From NCBI RefSeq assembly GCF_954871325.1, contig NC_088778.1:12905882-12969881 (forward strand): 64,000 bases of DNA, read 5' to 3'. Positions 1-39,947 of the stretch are shown here, piece by piece. Numbering within the stretch: the stretch's first letter is position 1; each line of letters begins with the position of its first letter. The stretch is from Gordionus sp. m RMFG-2023. Lineage: Eukaryota > Nematomorpha > Gordioida > Chordodea > Parachordodidae. Under the pieces are notes generated by a model. It saw only the letters and a program-made list of their open reading frames with translations, did no database searches and had not been told where the DNA came from. A program made the translations under genes and the position numbers.

Positions 1-861
1 AAATAACAATTCAATATATTTATTAAAAACAAAGTGGAAATAAAATTCATCGATATTGTCATTTTTTTATTTAGTTATAATTAATTTATGATATTATTAA
101 AAATAAATTACAAAGGAAAACGAATAATATTACCATCTTTCTACCTTTTTTTTTTTTATCAGTTTTGAAATTTTTATATGAATTTTGTTTTATATATTTA
201 TAGCATATTGACTAAAAAAAATTTAAACTTATGAAGGTTATTATTATTTTTGCTACCGGTTAAATTTATAAATATCGTAATCAATGTATTTTTTTAATTT
301 AGTTCATTTATTAATCTCATCATTATCCCAATTTTAATTTAGCTGCTAATAGTTAAAATTATATCATCTTCACTCATTACTTTTTACTAACATTCCTAAA
401 TTTTATTTTATTTTCGAAAATAATATGGTAAATATCTCATGTCTAATAGATTAGATATCACAACATAATATATAAAGCCAGGGCCACCCAACGTTTTTTA
501 CAAGGTCCGGCAAATCTTATTTTTGCATCATGCCCACTATTCAAAATATTATTTATTTTCCAAGATATGTGGTAAAATTGAAAAAAAATATTCCGAAATT
601 CAGCTAATGCAAGATTATTTAATAATTTTTCAAACTTTCAAAAATAGTTTTGAAGTTTTAATTATCTTATAGAATAATAATTTTTTATTTTTAAATATAA
701 AAAGATCAAACAATAAAACTATTTAATCATATTTAGAATCAAATATTTTTTAGATTTTTTTCTGGCATTTTTATCAAAATTTTCTAACAATATTCAAATT
801 GTTTCTAGTGTTATTCATTTTCTATTGAAATAAACAATGATAAACTAAGAGACAATTCTTG
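1..861. other. AT-rich intergenic sequence, no gene seen
   Basis: No convincing coding exon was found on either strand. A possible hAT-like end, CAGGGCCACCCAAC, begins at about 479, but no partner end was located. The rest is low-complexity A/T sequence. Confidence 0.5.
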
Positions 862-1207
862 GTAGAGATCTGCAAAGTTAGGCCCAGCCCATACGCGCTT
901 CGGGTCTAATTCTATTTAAAATAATTGGGTTCGAGCCGGGCCTAATATTTTTGAAAAAATTCGGGCCGGGTCGGGTCGGATTTTGGAATTTTTTTTAAAT
1001 ATATCTAAATTTATTAATTTTATATTGAATATTTTATGTAAAATAAAAATTTTTGATTATATTTATTGAAACTAAACGCCATATAACATGTCTTTTATTT
1101 TGAGTAATTATAAAAATTAATTTCTATATTTAAATAAATTCCGGCAAATTTTAAAAAAAATTTCGGGCCGGGCCGGGCTTGAAAAATTAGGCCCGATGAA
1201 GATCACT
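862..1207. mobile_element. GGCCCGG-type hAT-like non-autonomous element
   Basis: A 346-bp element is flanked by the exact 8-bp direct repeat AATTCTTG (854-861 and 1208-1215), the target duplication size of hAT transposons. It begins GTAGAGATCTGCA and ends TGAAGATCACT, giving short inverted ends. Just inside each end lie GGCCCAGCCC and GGGCCGGGCC stretches, separated by an AT-rich core with no coding capacity. Related copies lie at 1299-2161, 11994-12290 (opposite orientation), 27562-27951 and 51772-51927. Superfamily is inferred from the duplication size and end sequence only. Confidence 0.8.
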
Positions 1208-1298
1208 AATTCTTGAGTAAATAGTAGACCTTATATAGGTACCTTTATTAATTTAAGTCTTAAAAAACTTTTTTCAGGAAAAGCATCTTAAAAAAAAT

Positions 1299-2161
1299 CA
1301 GAGACCTGCAGGCCCGGCCCTAAGCCAAAGTACCAGGGTCGGGTCGTATTTTAAATTTTTAAAAATACCCGGGCCGGGCCATATTTTTTAAAAAAATTTA
1401 TACAACATGAATTATTATATTCGTCAATTAGATATGGTTATAATGATTATATATAGTTATGATTAATATAATGTTTGGTAAAAGTTAACATTAGCTAACA
1501 CTCATAGTATCTATTACATAAAAAATTATAGTTTTCCTGCCATGGAATAAAATACGCAGGATTAAATACATTATTATATAATATATAATATATGTTACAT
1601 TTTTTATTAAATCATTTTTATTTTTTTTATAAATACATAGTATATTCTCAAAATATTATTTAAACAAATTTTTTATAGTATCAATTTGTAATATACTAAA
1701 TATCTGTTTAGAATAAAAAAAAATAAAATATGTTATTGTTGTAAAACGGCTCGTTTTAAACCGATTAAAAATGGCTAACTCAGTGTTTGATCCAGAAAAA
1801 TTTTATGCAAGCCTGAAAATTTTGCTCATAGAAGGAGCAAAAGTCTAGACATATAGTATCGAAATTTCGAGGCTTAGTCAATATTTTTCTGGCGAAAATA
1901 TTGAGTTAGCCGTTTTTAAAAATCGGCTCAAAACGAGCCGTTTAACAACATTAGCTAATATACTTGCTTATTAAATGATAATACTCGCCGAAAAATATGA
2001 TAAAATTTTTTGTATATACCATGTCGAATATAATTTTAAAAAATTCCGAGCCGGGCCTAAAAAAATTTTTTTTTTTTTAATCTAGGCCGGGCCCCAAAAA
2101 ATTTTTTCTTTAAATATTCTGGCCGGGCCTAAAATTTTTATGGTACCTCTGCAGGTCTCTG
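1299..2161. mobile_element. GGCCCGG-type hAT-like element with nested miniature element
   Basis: The inverted ends are CAGAGACCTGCAGGCCCGG at 1299 and the matching CTGCAGGTCTCTG at 2149-2161. An 8-bp duplication AAAAAAAT flanks them (1291-1298, 2162-2169). Subterminal GGGCCGGGCC stretches match the 862-1207 copy. A different miniature element (1735-1953) sits in the middle. No transposase coding sequence was seen, so it is non-autonomous. Confidence 0.8.
1735..1953. mobile_element. CGGCTC-type miniature element (TTAACAACA terminus), nested
   Basis: About 220 bp with long inverted ends: TTGTTGTAAAACGGCTCG at the left and CGAGCCGTTTAACAACA at the right. Two relatives lie at 48999-49220 (close) and 21234-21450 (diverged). 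All keep a conserved interior around the word GAAGGA(G/A)CAAA and have no coding capacity. The terminal TGTTGTTAA is shared with larger, otherwise unrelated elements in this window. Confidence 0.8.
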
Positions 2162-2531
2162 AAAAAAATACTATTTTTTTTTAATTGCCGCCCTAAAAAT
2201 TGCAATTATTGCCGCCTCGCACAAATGTATGTAAAGGGCATGCATCGGGGTGGGTACTGCTAAAGCAATTAACAACTTATACTATGCATCATTTATTTTT
2301 GCAATATAAGCTATATACAAAACTTTAAATTCCTATCAACGTCAAATTTCAAAAAACGCAGTTATATTTATAAAATTTCATAATATTTTAAATAAGGGGA
2401 AAAAAGAAAGTTTTTGTCTATTGGTAATATTATATTTTAATATTCTTTTTATATAAATAATATATTTTTTTTATATAAAATTCGTTATTATTTTCTGCCC
2501 CAAATCTATAGTCGGCGATAAAAATGTCTTT

Positions 2532-28902
<26,371 letters not shown>

Positions 28903-28994
28903 TTTTAAATATATATCCACAAGGGAATATTTAATTATATTTATTCAGAATTTCTGAATGAGATTTTATAGTAAATTTAAATTATAAATAATGA

Positions 28995-30266
28995 CAGGGT
29001 TGGGCAAATTTCCACGATATTCTATTTGGATACAGATACTTTATAAAATTTTGTATAAGATACAAAATATTAGATACTTTATAAAATTCAAAAAGATTCA
29101 AGATACTTGTAACTTTATCAAGCTTTTTTTTCTTAATTATAAAATAAATTTATAAAAATATGAAAATATATTTTAGAAATTAACAAATTGTTATATAAGA
29201 TAATACGATATAAAGATCTTTCTTAAAATTGTATATAATAATAATGAAAACAATATCAGAACAAAATTAATTAGTTAATATCAATAAATCAACGTCATAA
29301 ATCAGCATTATATATTATTAATTTTTCAAATAATATGTCGTTCAGTCTTTGACGACTTGGTCTATTTGTCGAGGGTTAGTGATAAAAAAAATAGTGGTAA
29401 AAATGCGTTTTTAAAGTTATTATCAAATTTTAATTTTAATAATTTTTACTGCAAAACAGCTTGTTTGAATTAAATTTGTGATTTTTTAGCGACATTTAAT
29501 ATTGTAGCTGATTTTCCATAATAACAGCTAATTTAGCTTTTTTATCATCGCTATAGACAATGGGGACATTATGCAAGAATATTCTTCTAATAATTGCATT
29601 TCAATAACTCTTAGTTTTCGATATTCTAATTTTATATATAATTTTGGAAGTTATTTAATAAACTAGTAAGGCTATCAAACATGTTATTCTATCTCGTACA
29701 GCATGGTGTAACTAACTATTTTATTAAAACTGCTTTGATAAACTCAGTATTTGTGGAATTCTTTACATTCTGCAGTAATTTTATTGTTCATATTGAGTAA
29801 CTTGTAAAAATTTCCCATTTAAAATACTTAATTTAAAATTATAATTATATTCTTCTGTAGGAGAATCATCTGATGAAGATAATGATATTATTCTCTTCTT
29901 CTTCAATCATTATTTAAAAATAGACGGATATAAAAGGACTCAAATATAATATGGTATTTGTTTGCAAATTGCTATATGACGACCAACGTCATGTATCATA
30001 CATTATCTTAAAATATCTAAATTTGGATTAATTTTTTCATTTAACTTTTAAAATAATATCCTTTTAAATTTTAATACTATTTAAATTAACTAATATAAAA
30101 TTTTTTTAAAAGTATCTATATCTTTTTAATTACAAAATGATTAAGATACAAATATTTTTAAATAATTTGTATCTTAGATATATGATACTTTCCAAAATTT
30201 TAAAAAAGATACAAGAACAAGATACTTTGTATCTTAGGTACAAATATGCGATACTGCCCAACCCTG
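28995..30266. mobile_element. hAT-like element (CAGGGTTGGGCAA ends) upstream of WDR33
   Basis: A 1272-bp element begins CAGGGTTGGGCAAA and ends GCCCAACCCTG, flanked by AATAATGA / AATAATAA (28987-28994, 30267-30274), a 7-of-8 target duplication. The subterminal parts are rich in GATACTT/AAGTATC words. No transposase was recognised. Its edge lies about 90 bp from the WDR33 initiator, so it occupies that gene's likely promoter or 5' leader region. A fragment of the same type is at 33920-34105. Confidence 0.85.
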
Positions 30267-30968
30267 AATAATAATTTGGTTTTAATCAAGTAACTTTATG
30301 AATAAAGTAATTTTATGAATACTGATAGTTATAAATTAATTTCCTATTAAAGTGAAATAAATTCTATTTAATTATTTAGCAGTCTATATTAACCGCTCAA
30401 AATATTTTGTGTATATTGGAGGAGGGATTCAGAAAAATTAAATACAAATAATAGATTTTCTAAAATATGTAAATTTAAAATACCAGTCTCATAAAAACAT
30501 TTATTAATTTTTGAAAAGAATTGGATATTTATTTGGAAAATTTTTTTAAAACATTACAAAGGATCAATTATATTTATACAAAGTGCATTTCTTTGCATTT
30601 TTAAGACTATATATATCTAATGTTAGATTTTTTACGACCCCCAAACTGAGTAAGAGTTTTAAAAAAATGGGCCATGTACCATGCAAAAGTAATAAAAAAA
30701 AACTACGATCCAACCAGACTGTTAATATGACCGATTAATACTAACCTTTAAATTGTTTTTTTTATGTTGATATAAATTGATTTTTTTTATATATTGATAG
30801 ATTGATTTTTTTTATATAAATTTTGATATATTTTGTTATATAAAGCAGATTTTTTTTAGTTCAAAAAGAATGTAAAATTTTAAAATATATATTGTATAAA
30901 ATTTAATAATTTATTTAAATAAACGATTTTTATATAAACCAATCTTCTAAAATACTTTATGGTTAAAT

Positions 30969-32950
30969 ATGAAACAGATTCCCAATAATAATGTTAATAT
31001 AAATATTGAATTTCCAATATACGCAGGCAATGGCGATCTTTTTTTGAGTAGATTCGAAGATATCTTCAAGGACACTCAGATCTCGGACATCGAGAAATCA
31101 GGTTCCTTTACAAGAAGATTACCAGATGAGGTATATATCAAGCTTAAATCGATATGTTCACCTACCGACTTCATCAATATAGCGATATTGATTGAAAAAT
31201 TCAGGTTATTACACCCGAGGAAATCTACAAGTTCCAACTTATTATTATTTAATGCAGCTGTACAAGGTAAAAACGAAAGTTACATCGATTGGGTAAGTAG
31301 ATTATGCATTTTAAAAAATGAATGTTTGCTAAGTGATAGTAGAGTTATTGAAAAAGTAAAAATTTCGTCAATCAGCAAAAATATTAGGCAGAAAATTACG
31401 TTAAAAGAAAACATTACATTAGAAGAAGTTCTTACTTTAAGAGATGATTTTGAAGAGTTAGAATTGAAAGAAAATATAATTGCTAAAGTTGAAAATATTT
31501 CTTTAAACGAAAAAACAGAAGATGATACAACCGTGAAACATGTAGAAAGGCAAAGAGGCAGGAAAACAGAAGAAAATAAACAATTGGTGAGATATGGAGA
31601 CCATGATGAACGACAAAATTTACAATCTAATTACGATAACAGACAACGATGGACAGCAAAAGGCCATGACTTTCAAAGAAATATTTATCAAGGAAATAGT
31701 TATAACCCCAGATATCAAGGAAATAATTACAACCCTAGATATCAGAATTATAACGCGAATTATTACAACAACGTCAGAGCAAACTATCCAGGATCGTACA
31801 ATAATTCTTCGAGATTTGATAATAGAGCTAGTTATAATAAAAATGACTATAATAATAATAGATTTAATAATGATTATAATTACAGATATAACAGACATTA
31901 TAACGATTCAAGATGTATTCAAAGATATAACGATAATCATAATATTGGAAATCGAGGAACAAATCAAATGTGCAATTGTAAATATCATAACAACGACAAT
32001 AATCAATCACGATATACAAATAAAGTAAACACTGTAAATATAATCAGCCACCGATCCCTGAAGTGCGACGCCGAAGGTGTTACAATTGCCAGGAAATGGG
32101 ACACTTGCGGCATCAGTGTTCCCGGCCATCCCGGGGGGCTCGCGTACTCTTAAAAGTGCTATCCGAAAACCCGCGAGTGGGAGTCAACGAAGGACGAAAA
32201 CCCTCGCATCACGATTTAGAGGTGGGACAGCCAATAGACCCAATTCCCTCAAGGCCGGATAGGGACATGGATAGAAATTCTCTTAATATTCGCCATTTTG
32301 ACGCTCGAGGTCAGACCCTGAATGGATCCCGAGGTCCGAGTGTGGATAATATATTGCAGAAAGCGGTGGTCACTACGCTAACTTCTGGTGTTCCGCAGAC
32401 GGCGGGCACTGAGGATTTTTGGGTCAACCCCATGTCTGTTTAAGAAAGTTATGTGTAAAGATATTCTCGAAATAATATTGTAAGCCTTATTTTTTTTAGA
32501 TTATTTTTGTTTTATATATGACGATATGCCATGAGCCCATAAAGGGGTGGCATGTCGTATTTGTATATACGAATACATTTATTTTTTTACGCCAAATGCC
32601 AATCAACCGATTCAAATAAGGTTGATTGGATATAAAAATTAAATGTAATAATATATATTTTTTTTATTAGATTTTAATTTTTTTAATATGAAAATTACGA
32701 AGACGCATTTTTTTTATTAATTAATTATATATATGAAATTTTGAAGATTTTTTTTGTTGGAAATTATTAATAAAGAAATTATTCGTGTAATTTTAGTGTG
32801 TTAATTAATTATATATTTAGAGCATTGATTAAGTTTTTTATTTATTTAGTTCTCTAGTTTGTCAGTTATATTTCTTTTCTGTTTTCTGATTTTTGTAATT
32901 TCGTATAATCTTTGACAGTTTTTCTTTGGTTTCGAGGTTATTAGGTTTTT
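30969..32950 (+). mobile_element. LTR retrotransposon fossil: gag region and right LTR
   Basis: An old copy of a Ty3/Gypsy-like LTR retrotransposon. A gag-like region (from 30969) with an Asn/Tyr/Arg-rich basic tail is followed by a CX2CX4HX4C zinc knuckle near 32075-32120. A purine-rich tract at about 32540 abuts an LTR that starts TGTCGTATTT near 32552. That LTR matches the solo LTR at 34973-35358 and the element ends at 55930-56860 and 62310-63115. No pol region lies between gag and LTR, and no left LTR was recognised, so the copy is incomplete and broken. The right edge of the LTR is uncertain. Confidence 0.75.
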
Positions 32951-33009
32951 TTTATAAATGATTTTAAATATATATATTTTTTTAATTTTATAACATCTTA
33001 TTTTGGTTA

Positions 33010-33118
33010 AAGAAGCCATTTTATATCGGATCAAATTTAATAATATTGGCCGATAACCTATATTTTAAAATGGGTGAAATATCGGCCTGATCTGATAAAA
33101 AATATTGGCACATCCCTA
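33010..33118. mobile_element. TATCGG element end, reverse orientation
   Basis: GCCATTTTATATCGGATC followed by CACATCCCTAA is the left end of the TATCGG element read backwards; it matches the beginning of copy 2. It lies just right of the LTR of the gag fossil. The rest of the element was not found. Confidence 0.6.
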
Positions 33119-33919
33119 ATATATTTTATATATAATTATTTTAGCAAGTTCTTATTAGAGGAAATATTTAAGCTACAATTGATATATAACATTAGATAAT
33201 TTTAAAAGGCTCTTAATAAAATAATTATAATAAGGTAGAATTTAACTTTATTAGTTACTTTTATTTATTTATGATATGAGTAAAATTACATTACAATATT
33301 TATTTTCAAAATTTAATCAATTTAAAATGCATTAAAAATTTTTTTATATATTTAATAATTAAATAATATAATGTTGTACATTATTTTCATATTTTTTATA
33401 TATAATTAATGATTTTGCAAGAATTATTTAGAAAAAATTTAAAAAGAGATTTAAATGATATTTATTTATATGATATTACAAACGCAAGAATTAATAAGTC
33501 ATATTAGAAAATAAAACTAATTAAAAAATACATAAATATCACAAGTAATGATAAATACTTATTAAAGATAATGAATAAAATAAACTAGTATATTTTTTTT
33601 AGAGATGCCATTTAGCCATATACTCCGAATATAAGCTTTATTTAAAACAACACAGAAAAAACCTGCAAATTCTAATAAATCATTTGATTTAATTTTTTTC
33701 TTCTTATTTGCAAATTTTCACCTCCCATTAAATATATTACTCCCTGTTTAAGCTATTAATGGGCAAAAACTAATATTAAAATCCCTGGTTATTATAATTA
33801 ATTCATCAATAAATATTTATTAATTATTGCAAATATTCATTCTTATATGTGTATGCTTTGTTCTTCACAAATAAATAATAAAAACATTATTTTATAGACT
33901 ATTCTAATTTAATTGGTAA

Positions 33920-34105
33920 TGATAATTTAAAAGTATCTTGTATTTAAGATACTCTAATTTGATAAAAGATTCAAGTATCTTTTATCTTGTATCTTTTTGA
34001 TATTTTGAAAAAGATACTAGTATCTATATCTAAGATTCATTTTTTTATAAAGAATCTGTATCTGTATCTAGATTATTTTTCCGGGAGGACCTGCCCAACT
34101 TTGAT
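33920..34105. mobile_element. fragment of the GATACT-type hAT-like element
   Basis: Repeated AAGATAC/GTATC words and a final CTGCCCAACTTTGATC resemble the right end of the 28995-30266 element. It is truncated on the left. Confidence 0.55.
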
Positions 34106-35800
34106 CCCTCTCAACTAAAAATAATTTTTTTTTTCATAGCTCCCTGATCGATTTCTTTATAATTCTATTAAGTATTATATATATTTTGATTTTATTATTT
34201 AAAAATTAATAAGACTATCTGAATTTTTATTAAATGAGTGCTATTTTAATTATTAGATTAGGCTAATACATAAAAATCAAATTTTCACTATATCAGCTTG
34301 CACAATCAAATTGTGTGTTAAAATTGGAATATTAATCATAATGTTTAAATATCAATTTAGCATTAACAGTTGAGGATAAATTGAGTTTTATTATTTAAAT
34401 TATTTTAAAACCTTAATTAAATATATAAAATCATTAATTTTCTGAAAACTAACATTTTAATATTGTAATTAGTCGTGTTCAAAATCACTAATCCATTTTT
34501 AAATTTAATTACCATGCCTCTTCCTAAAAATATTTCCAAGGTCCAAACAAGTATAAGAAATTTCTTTATAAAAAGTAAGTAGACATATAGTTGATAATCC
34601 TCTATTATATAGAATTGGTTACAAAATATGAGGTAAAATGGCACTTTTACAGACATATTTGAAAATTTTAGAAAATATTACAGTTAATATTTTAATATAC
34701 CTTAATAATCAATGCTTTTGATAATCTTACCAGATATCCTTTTCCCCTTCTCTTTTTTTAACATGTTTTTAGGAAAGCTATTTTTTTCCTTTTTAAAAAA
34801 CAATTTTGAGTTAAATTTTTAATAAGTAAATATTTTGATATTATTACAAACTAATATTATTTTAAGACATAATATACTAACTAGAGGTGGTGCCACAAAA
34901 CTTAATTGCTTTCATTATATCACTCTGGTCCTTATTTTCTAGTTACCAAATGATTCATTTTTAATATGGTATTTGTCGTATTTTGATATTACTTTAATCA
35001 ATATATACAATTATTATATGCCAATCAACCGAATTTAACAAGGTTGATTGGATTAAAATTATATTATAACACACGTGATTGTTTTAGTTTTTTCCGATAA
35101 GAAGTTATGTAATGTAAAATACGATTATTATTTTTTTGGGGGAGTTACGATTTTTCTTGATGAATTTAAAAATAATAATATTATAAATTTTTCTGAATAT
35201 AAATATACAATAAGATTTGTTCCATAAATTTTGTAGTGAATAAAATATTATTGCCTTTAGATTTGTGAAATTTGTAAAAAAGATCATTAGTGTGTCTTAT
35301 TCAGAGCAAGGAAAATATTTGTTGTCAGTAAGATCGGACTAAAGTGTTAATCTTTTCAGTATCCTCATTGTGTAAATAACTCTTCAATATATTTGCATAA
35401 TTATTTTCTAAAATTTTTTAGTGTTTTATCAATTTATCTAACATAATAAAATCGGATATGAGTTTACATCGTGAGTGTAATAGCTATGACTGTAAATTAA
35501 CCAGCATCAATTATTTGTATGGCTATTATAATTTTAAGATTATTACTCCTGCTGCTGAGAGCATATCTTTGCATAATTTAGATGAGCAAAAATGATCAAC
35601 TGTCTAGTCGTTTATATATCATTAAAAATGATAATCTTTTAGAAATTTAATATCACACAATAATTTTATCGATTACTTATCTAGTTTCCATAATGACATC
35701 TAAGAGGAAGCTCTAACCACTATATAGTTTTATAATTTGGATTCGTTTATATTCTCTTCTTCAAGAATTATTGATTTTCAGCCTACAAATTTTTCTTTAT
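34106..35800 (-). mobile_element. GGGGCGTC-type element, reverse fragment
   Basis: Read backwards, this matches the 48615-52864 element minus its inserts: 34106-34440 pairs with about 52480-52770, 34730-34960 with 50060-50300, 35360-35460 with about 49980-50050, and 35460-35790 with 49680-49950. A solo LTR (34973-35358) interrupts it. Both terminal inverted repeats are missing. Confidence 0.7.
34973..35358 (+). mobile_element. solo LTR
   Basis: About 386 bp starting TTGTCGTATT and ending CTTTTCA, flanked by the 4-bp repeat GTAT (34969-34972, 35359-35362). The paralogous sequence near 50050-50090 is uninterrupted, which confirms the insertion. It shares ATGCCAATCAACCGA...AAGGTTGATTGGAT with the LTR next to the gag fossil. 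No internal region remains. Confidence 0.8.
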
Positions 35801-36289
35801 TAGTACATAATATAAAACATTGTCTAAATTTTTTTTTTTAAAGATATATTCTATTTATTTTTAAATTTTACATAAAACCTAATTAAAAAAATTATAATTT
35901 ATAAATTTATAATTATATAATTAAATAAAATTCTATAATTGAGTCCCCAAAAAGGAACCATAATTGTGTCTAAATATTTCTATTTGAATTTTTTGTCGAA
36001 TAAAAAGGAATTCTCTGGGTTCATTTGTGAAAAGTCGTATTTTATTACCCAGAATTTTTAAAAACATAAATGCTGAAGGCGAAAAATGCCCGTTAGTAGA
36101 AGTCACTACTGGAGTGAATATGAAGTTTTTAAAATTTTTGTATTTGTTTGTCTTTTTAATTTCTGCCTGTGTTATTAAATTGAAATTTATGTTTATGGTA
36201 ACTCAAGGTTATATTAGTTTCATGACCTTTTGTCAATATAGGTTACTAAGAATTATTGCCTTGTGCGGTTTTTAAAAACCATTATCAAT
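35801..36289. other. AT-rich spacer, no gene seen
   Basis: A plus-strand open frame of 82 codons (36027-36275) is hydrophobic, has no recognisable motif and sits between two element fragments. I do not regard it as a gene. Confidence 0.4.
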
Positions 36290-37092
36290 CAGGGGCGTCG
36301 CAAGCCTTTACAATCTCAGGGGGCTCAATTAAAAAAATTTTATGAGGGGCTTCTCCCCCCATGCCCTCCAATTTGCGGGCATTCGGCCCGGGGTTTTATA
36401 TTAATATATTATACATTTTTTAAATTTGTTAACTCTGAACAATTATTCTGAATTATAATTTTCTCATTTATTATATTATGCATACAGGCATATAAATAAT
36501 TAAAACAATACAAAACATTTCTAAAAATAAAATTTTTAATACAAAATCTATTTATTACAGTATAAAATATTTTCGACTGCTGATATAAAAAAAATTTGAG
36601 TCTAAACAATTACAAGTGATAAAAAACATTTATTAATTCATACATCTCAATTGATAATAGTTTTTAAAAACCACATAATGCAATAAAATAATTCTTAGCA
36701 ACTTACATTGACAAAATGTTATCAAACTAATATAACTCTCTGTTACCATTTCACACATTTATAGAATGGACTAATAAGGAAAAATTTATAGGCCTAAACT
36801 AAATCAACAATTCTTGAAGAAGAGAGTATAAACTATCAATCCAAATCATAAAATTATTAAGTGGTTAGAGCTTCCTTTTAGATGACATGATGTTAGCTAG
36901 ATAAGTAATTGGTATATTGTGAGATATTAAATTTCTAAAAGATTATCATCCATTTTAAATGATATATAATATATAAACGACTACACAGTTGACCATTGTT
37001 TATCTAAAATATGCAATCATATGCTCTCAGCCGTTTAATAATCTTAAATTACATAGCAACACAAATAATAGATGCTGGTTAATTTGCAGTAG
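36290..37092 (+). mobile_element. GGGGCGTC-type element, left part
   Basis: It begins CAGGGGCGTCGCAAGCC and is closely similar to 48615-49950 for its whole length, without the CGGCTC insert found there. Similarity stops at 37092, where the fold-back hAT element begins. With the reverse fragment at 34106-35800 it forms a head-to-head arrangement. Confidence 0.75.
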
Positions 37093-39947
37093 TAGCCACC
37101 AAGGTTGCCATGTCTCCCCCCACCAGCGGGAGACTCCCGCAATTTTTTAGTTTACACGCAGACATCTCTCTCGCAAAACTACCGCAATTGAAAATCTCCC
37201 GCAAAAATCTACCGCAATTTTTTAATTTCTCCCGCAATTTTTTTTTTAGTATTTTAGTATTTTAACAAATATATAAATAATAATTTTGAGAGACATTAAT
37301 TAATGATTTTTATATTTTTAAAATAATTTTAAATATTTATTCGAAAAATATGTCTAGTTTATAAATTTCTTTCTATCCTGTTTTATTTTTAACCAATAAT
37401 AAATCAACATCATTTCATTCATATAAGTCAGTACAGGGGAGTATATCAACATCGATTGCAATACAATAATAAATAATACAGATGCAACTACATTTGCGGA
37501 AATCATATACATCTATCATGTAGTTCAACATTCACAGAGCTATATCATCACAATGTGGGTCATATCTTCTTCTCATGATATTTAACGACTTCAAAATAAG
37601 TGCAAACCTTACTTGTGGCAGATGAGCAAGGCTATCACAAGTGTTTTAGTACCTGAATCCTAGAGGTCAATACTAGACGATTTGAAAGATGGACATCCAT
37701 TTTCAATTCTAACAGATATATCTAATAATGGAAATATTAAAACATTTCCCGTGATCCTTCGCTATTTCAAAAAGAATAAGAATATTTCCATAACACTGTT
37801 AAAAATTTTTCCTCGGATAGTAAAAAATCCAACGATGTAGCTAGCCACATAATGGTAAATATAGCTGTCTCAGGTTTATCAATGATTTGTCAGCTTTCTA
37901 CGCTGATAATGCCTCTGTAAATTTTGGCAAAAACTAAAGTTAACGAATTGAGGCAGCACAATAATGAATTAATATCAATTGGCTGCATATGCCATATACT
38001 ACATAATTCTTGCATAAATGTACTATCTGTGGATGTCGAAATAATTTTGATGAAATGTTTTAACGAATTTAGTCATCAACTAAAAGAGTTAATGAATTAA
38101 AAGAGTTGGTGAAGTGGTCTGACTTGGAATAATGTGATTGTTGCGATATATACCTATTAGGTGATTATCATTAATACCTGACATCGATAGAATTTTAAAA
38201 TTTTACAAACCCTTAAAAAATACTTTTCTTAAATAAAGATTTTAAAAGCTGTCCTAAAATTTTGAAAAATTTTTTAGAGATGAAATGGCAGAAGTATATT
38301 TGGGATTCGTTTCACATGTAGGAAATCTATTTCATGCTGTTAATATTAAGTTGCAATCATAATATTATTAATAAAAAAGATTCACAAAATCATGCTACAG
38401 CTCTGTTCATCTCTACAGTTAAAAATTAATAATAAATTTTATGGCGCTATATTGCTATAAATATTATTAAAATGTTCAAATAATACTCTATTAATACATT
38501 TTTAAATGAAGCAGATATTTTTATTAAGACAATTTTAGAATATTTACAATCAAAATTTGATTTTAATAACTCTATTTACAAATGTATAAATATTATGACC
38601 TTGGAACAGAAACCATCAATTGATGGTTTTAATAATTAATAAATATATTAAAAATACCGAAAGACATTAATTTCTTGTTTGAATCGATTGTAAAATTGTA
38701 ATTCTCTCTATTTTTATGATTCGTCAAAATACTTAAAGTTAGTTGGTCTAAAAGCAGAGGAGAAATGGGTAGAATATTTTCGTAATAATGATAAATGGCC
38801 ATGCTTGGAAAAAATGTGCGAGTCCTTACCTCATTCTAATGCCTCATTCGAGCGCATTTTTAGCCTGATGAGGATTGCCTGGAAAAAGGAGAGAAATCGG
38901 ATTGCTTTAACAACATTAGAGGCCGAGCTAATGATTAAAGCCAGGAATTTTATAAATATCTCAATAACGACGGTAAACATTTAGTTCTATTATTTAAATC
39001 TCAAATAAAATATAATTAAGTTTTAGCAATGGCGCCATAAAATTTATTGTCAATTTTAAGTGTAAAGATGAACACATCTGCAGCATAATTTTGTGAATCT
39101 TTGTTAAGATTCTTCTGATTGCAGCTACACATTAACAGTAAGTAGTAGATTTATGAAATCATTCCTAAATATACCTCTGCCATTCATTATTTAAAAAAAT
39201 TTTCAAAATATTAGGACAGCTTTTATAATCTTTATTTAGAAATATTTTTTTAAAGGTTTATAAAATTTTAAAATTCCGATGGCGGGTATTAGGAACATAT
39301 TGCAACCAACATTGTGCTGACTCAATTCTGTAAATACACTCTGTTTTTACCAAACTGAGGCATTATCAAATCAGAAAGCTGACATACAATTTATTGTTAA
39401 TCTCGAATCTGCTATATTTACCATTATATGGTTAGCTATGTCTTTGGATCTTTCACTATTTGAGGGGAAAAAATTTAATAGTTTAATTGAAACGACCTTA
39501 ATTTTGATGAAATAGCGGAGGATCAAGGGAAATATTCCCTTATTAGATCATCTGTTAGAATTGCATATGTATGCCCTAGTTTTCATTTATATTAGAGTCG
39601 TTAAATATTATGGGAAATGATTCTACCAACATTGTGATGATAAGTATCTCTGTGAATGTTGTACTACAAGATAAGTGATTACAATTGCCGCAATTGTAGT
39701 TTCATCTGTATTATTTCTTATTTTTGGAGTACCTTATTATGTATTTAAAGTGATACGTGATAATTAAGCGCCTATCCCTATAATGTTATACACAGACACG
39801 TTAGATTTCCAATTGCGGTCGTTTTATGGGACATTTGCATAAAATATATTTTTAATTGTAAAATTAAAATCTTAGTTTTTATATTTCTACCGCAATTTTT
39901 ATTCTCACGCATAATACCAAATTTCTCACGCAATTTGAAAATTTTGA
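37093..39947 (+). mobile_element. fold-back hAT element, copy A
   Basis: It begins AAGGTTGCCATGTCTCCC with a GTCTCCC...GGGAGAC hairpin and repeats of CCCGCAATTTTTTA. The plus strand carries decayed hAT transposase blocks: DISNNGNIKTFPVILRYF near 37715, ADNASVNF-type near 37905, a KELVxWSDLE-type block near 38105, and the C-terminal SLPHSNASFERIFSLMRIAW near 38825 (dimerisation region). From 39030 to the end the sequence is the inverted copy of the first 1.3 kb, including coding parts, with an internal gap. Many frame changes; dead. Confidence 0.75.

Noticed and set aside
28903-28920. Earlier start for WDR33 extending the frame to 28920
   Set aside because: The frame there opens with GTG, not ATG; the ATG at 28900-28902 is the first in-frame Met.
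31594-32028. Ile-rich plus-strand and antisense frames within the gag fossil
   Set aside because: They overlap the Asn/Tyr-rich gag region in other frames and are composition artefacts.
36027-36275. 82-codon hydrophobic plus-strand frame
   Set aside because: It lies between two element fragments, with no promoter, homologue or splice evidence.
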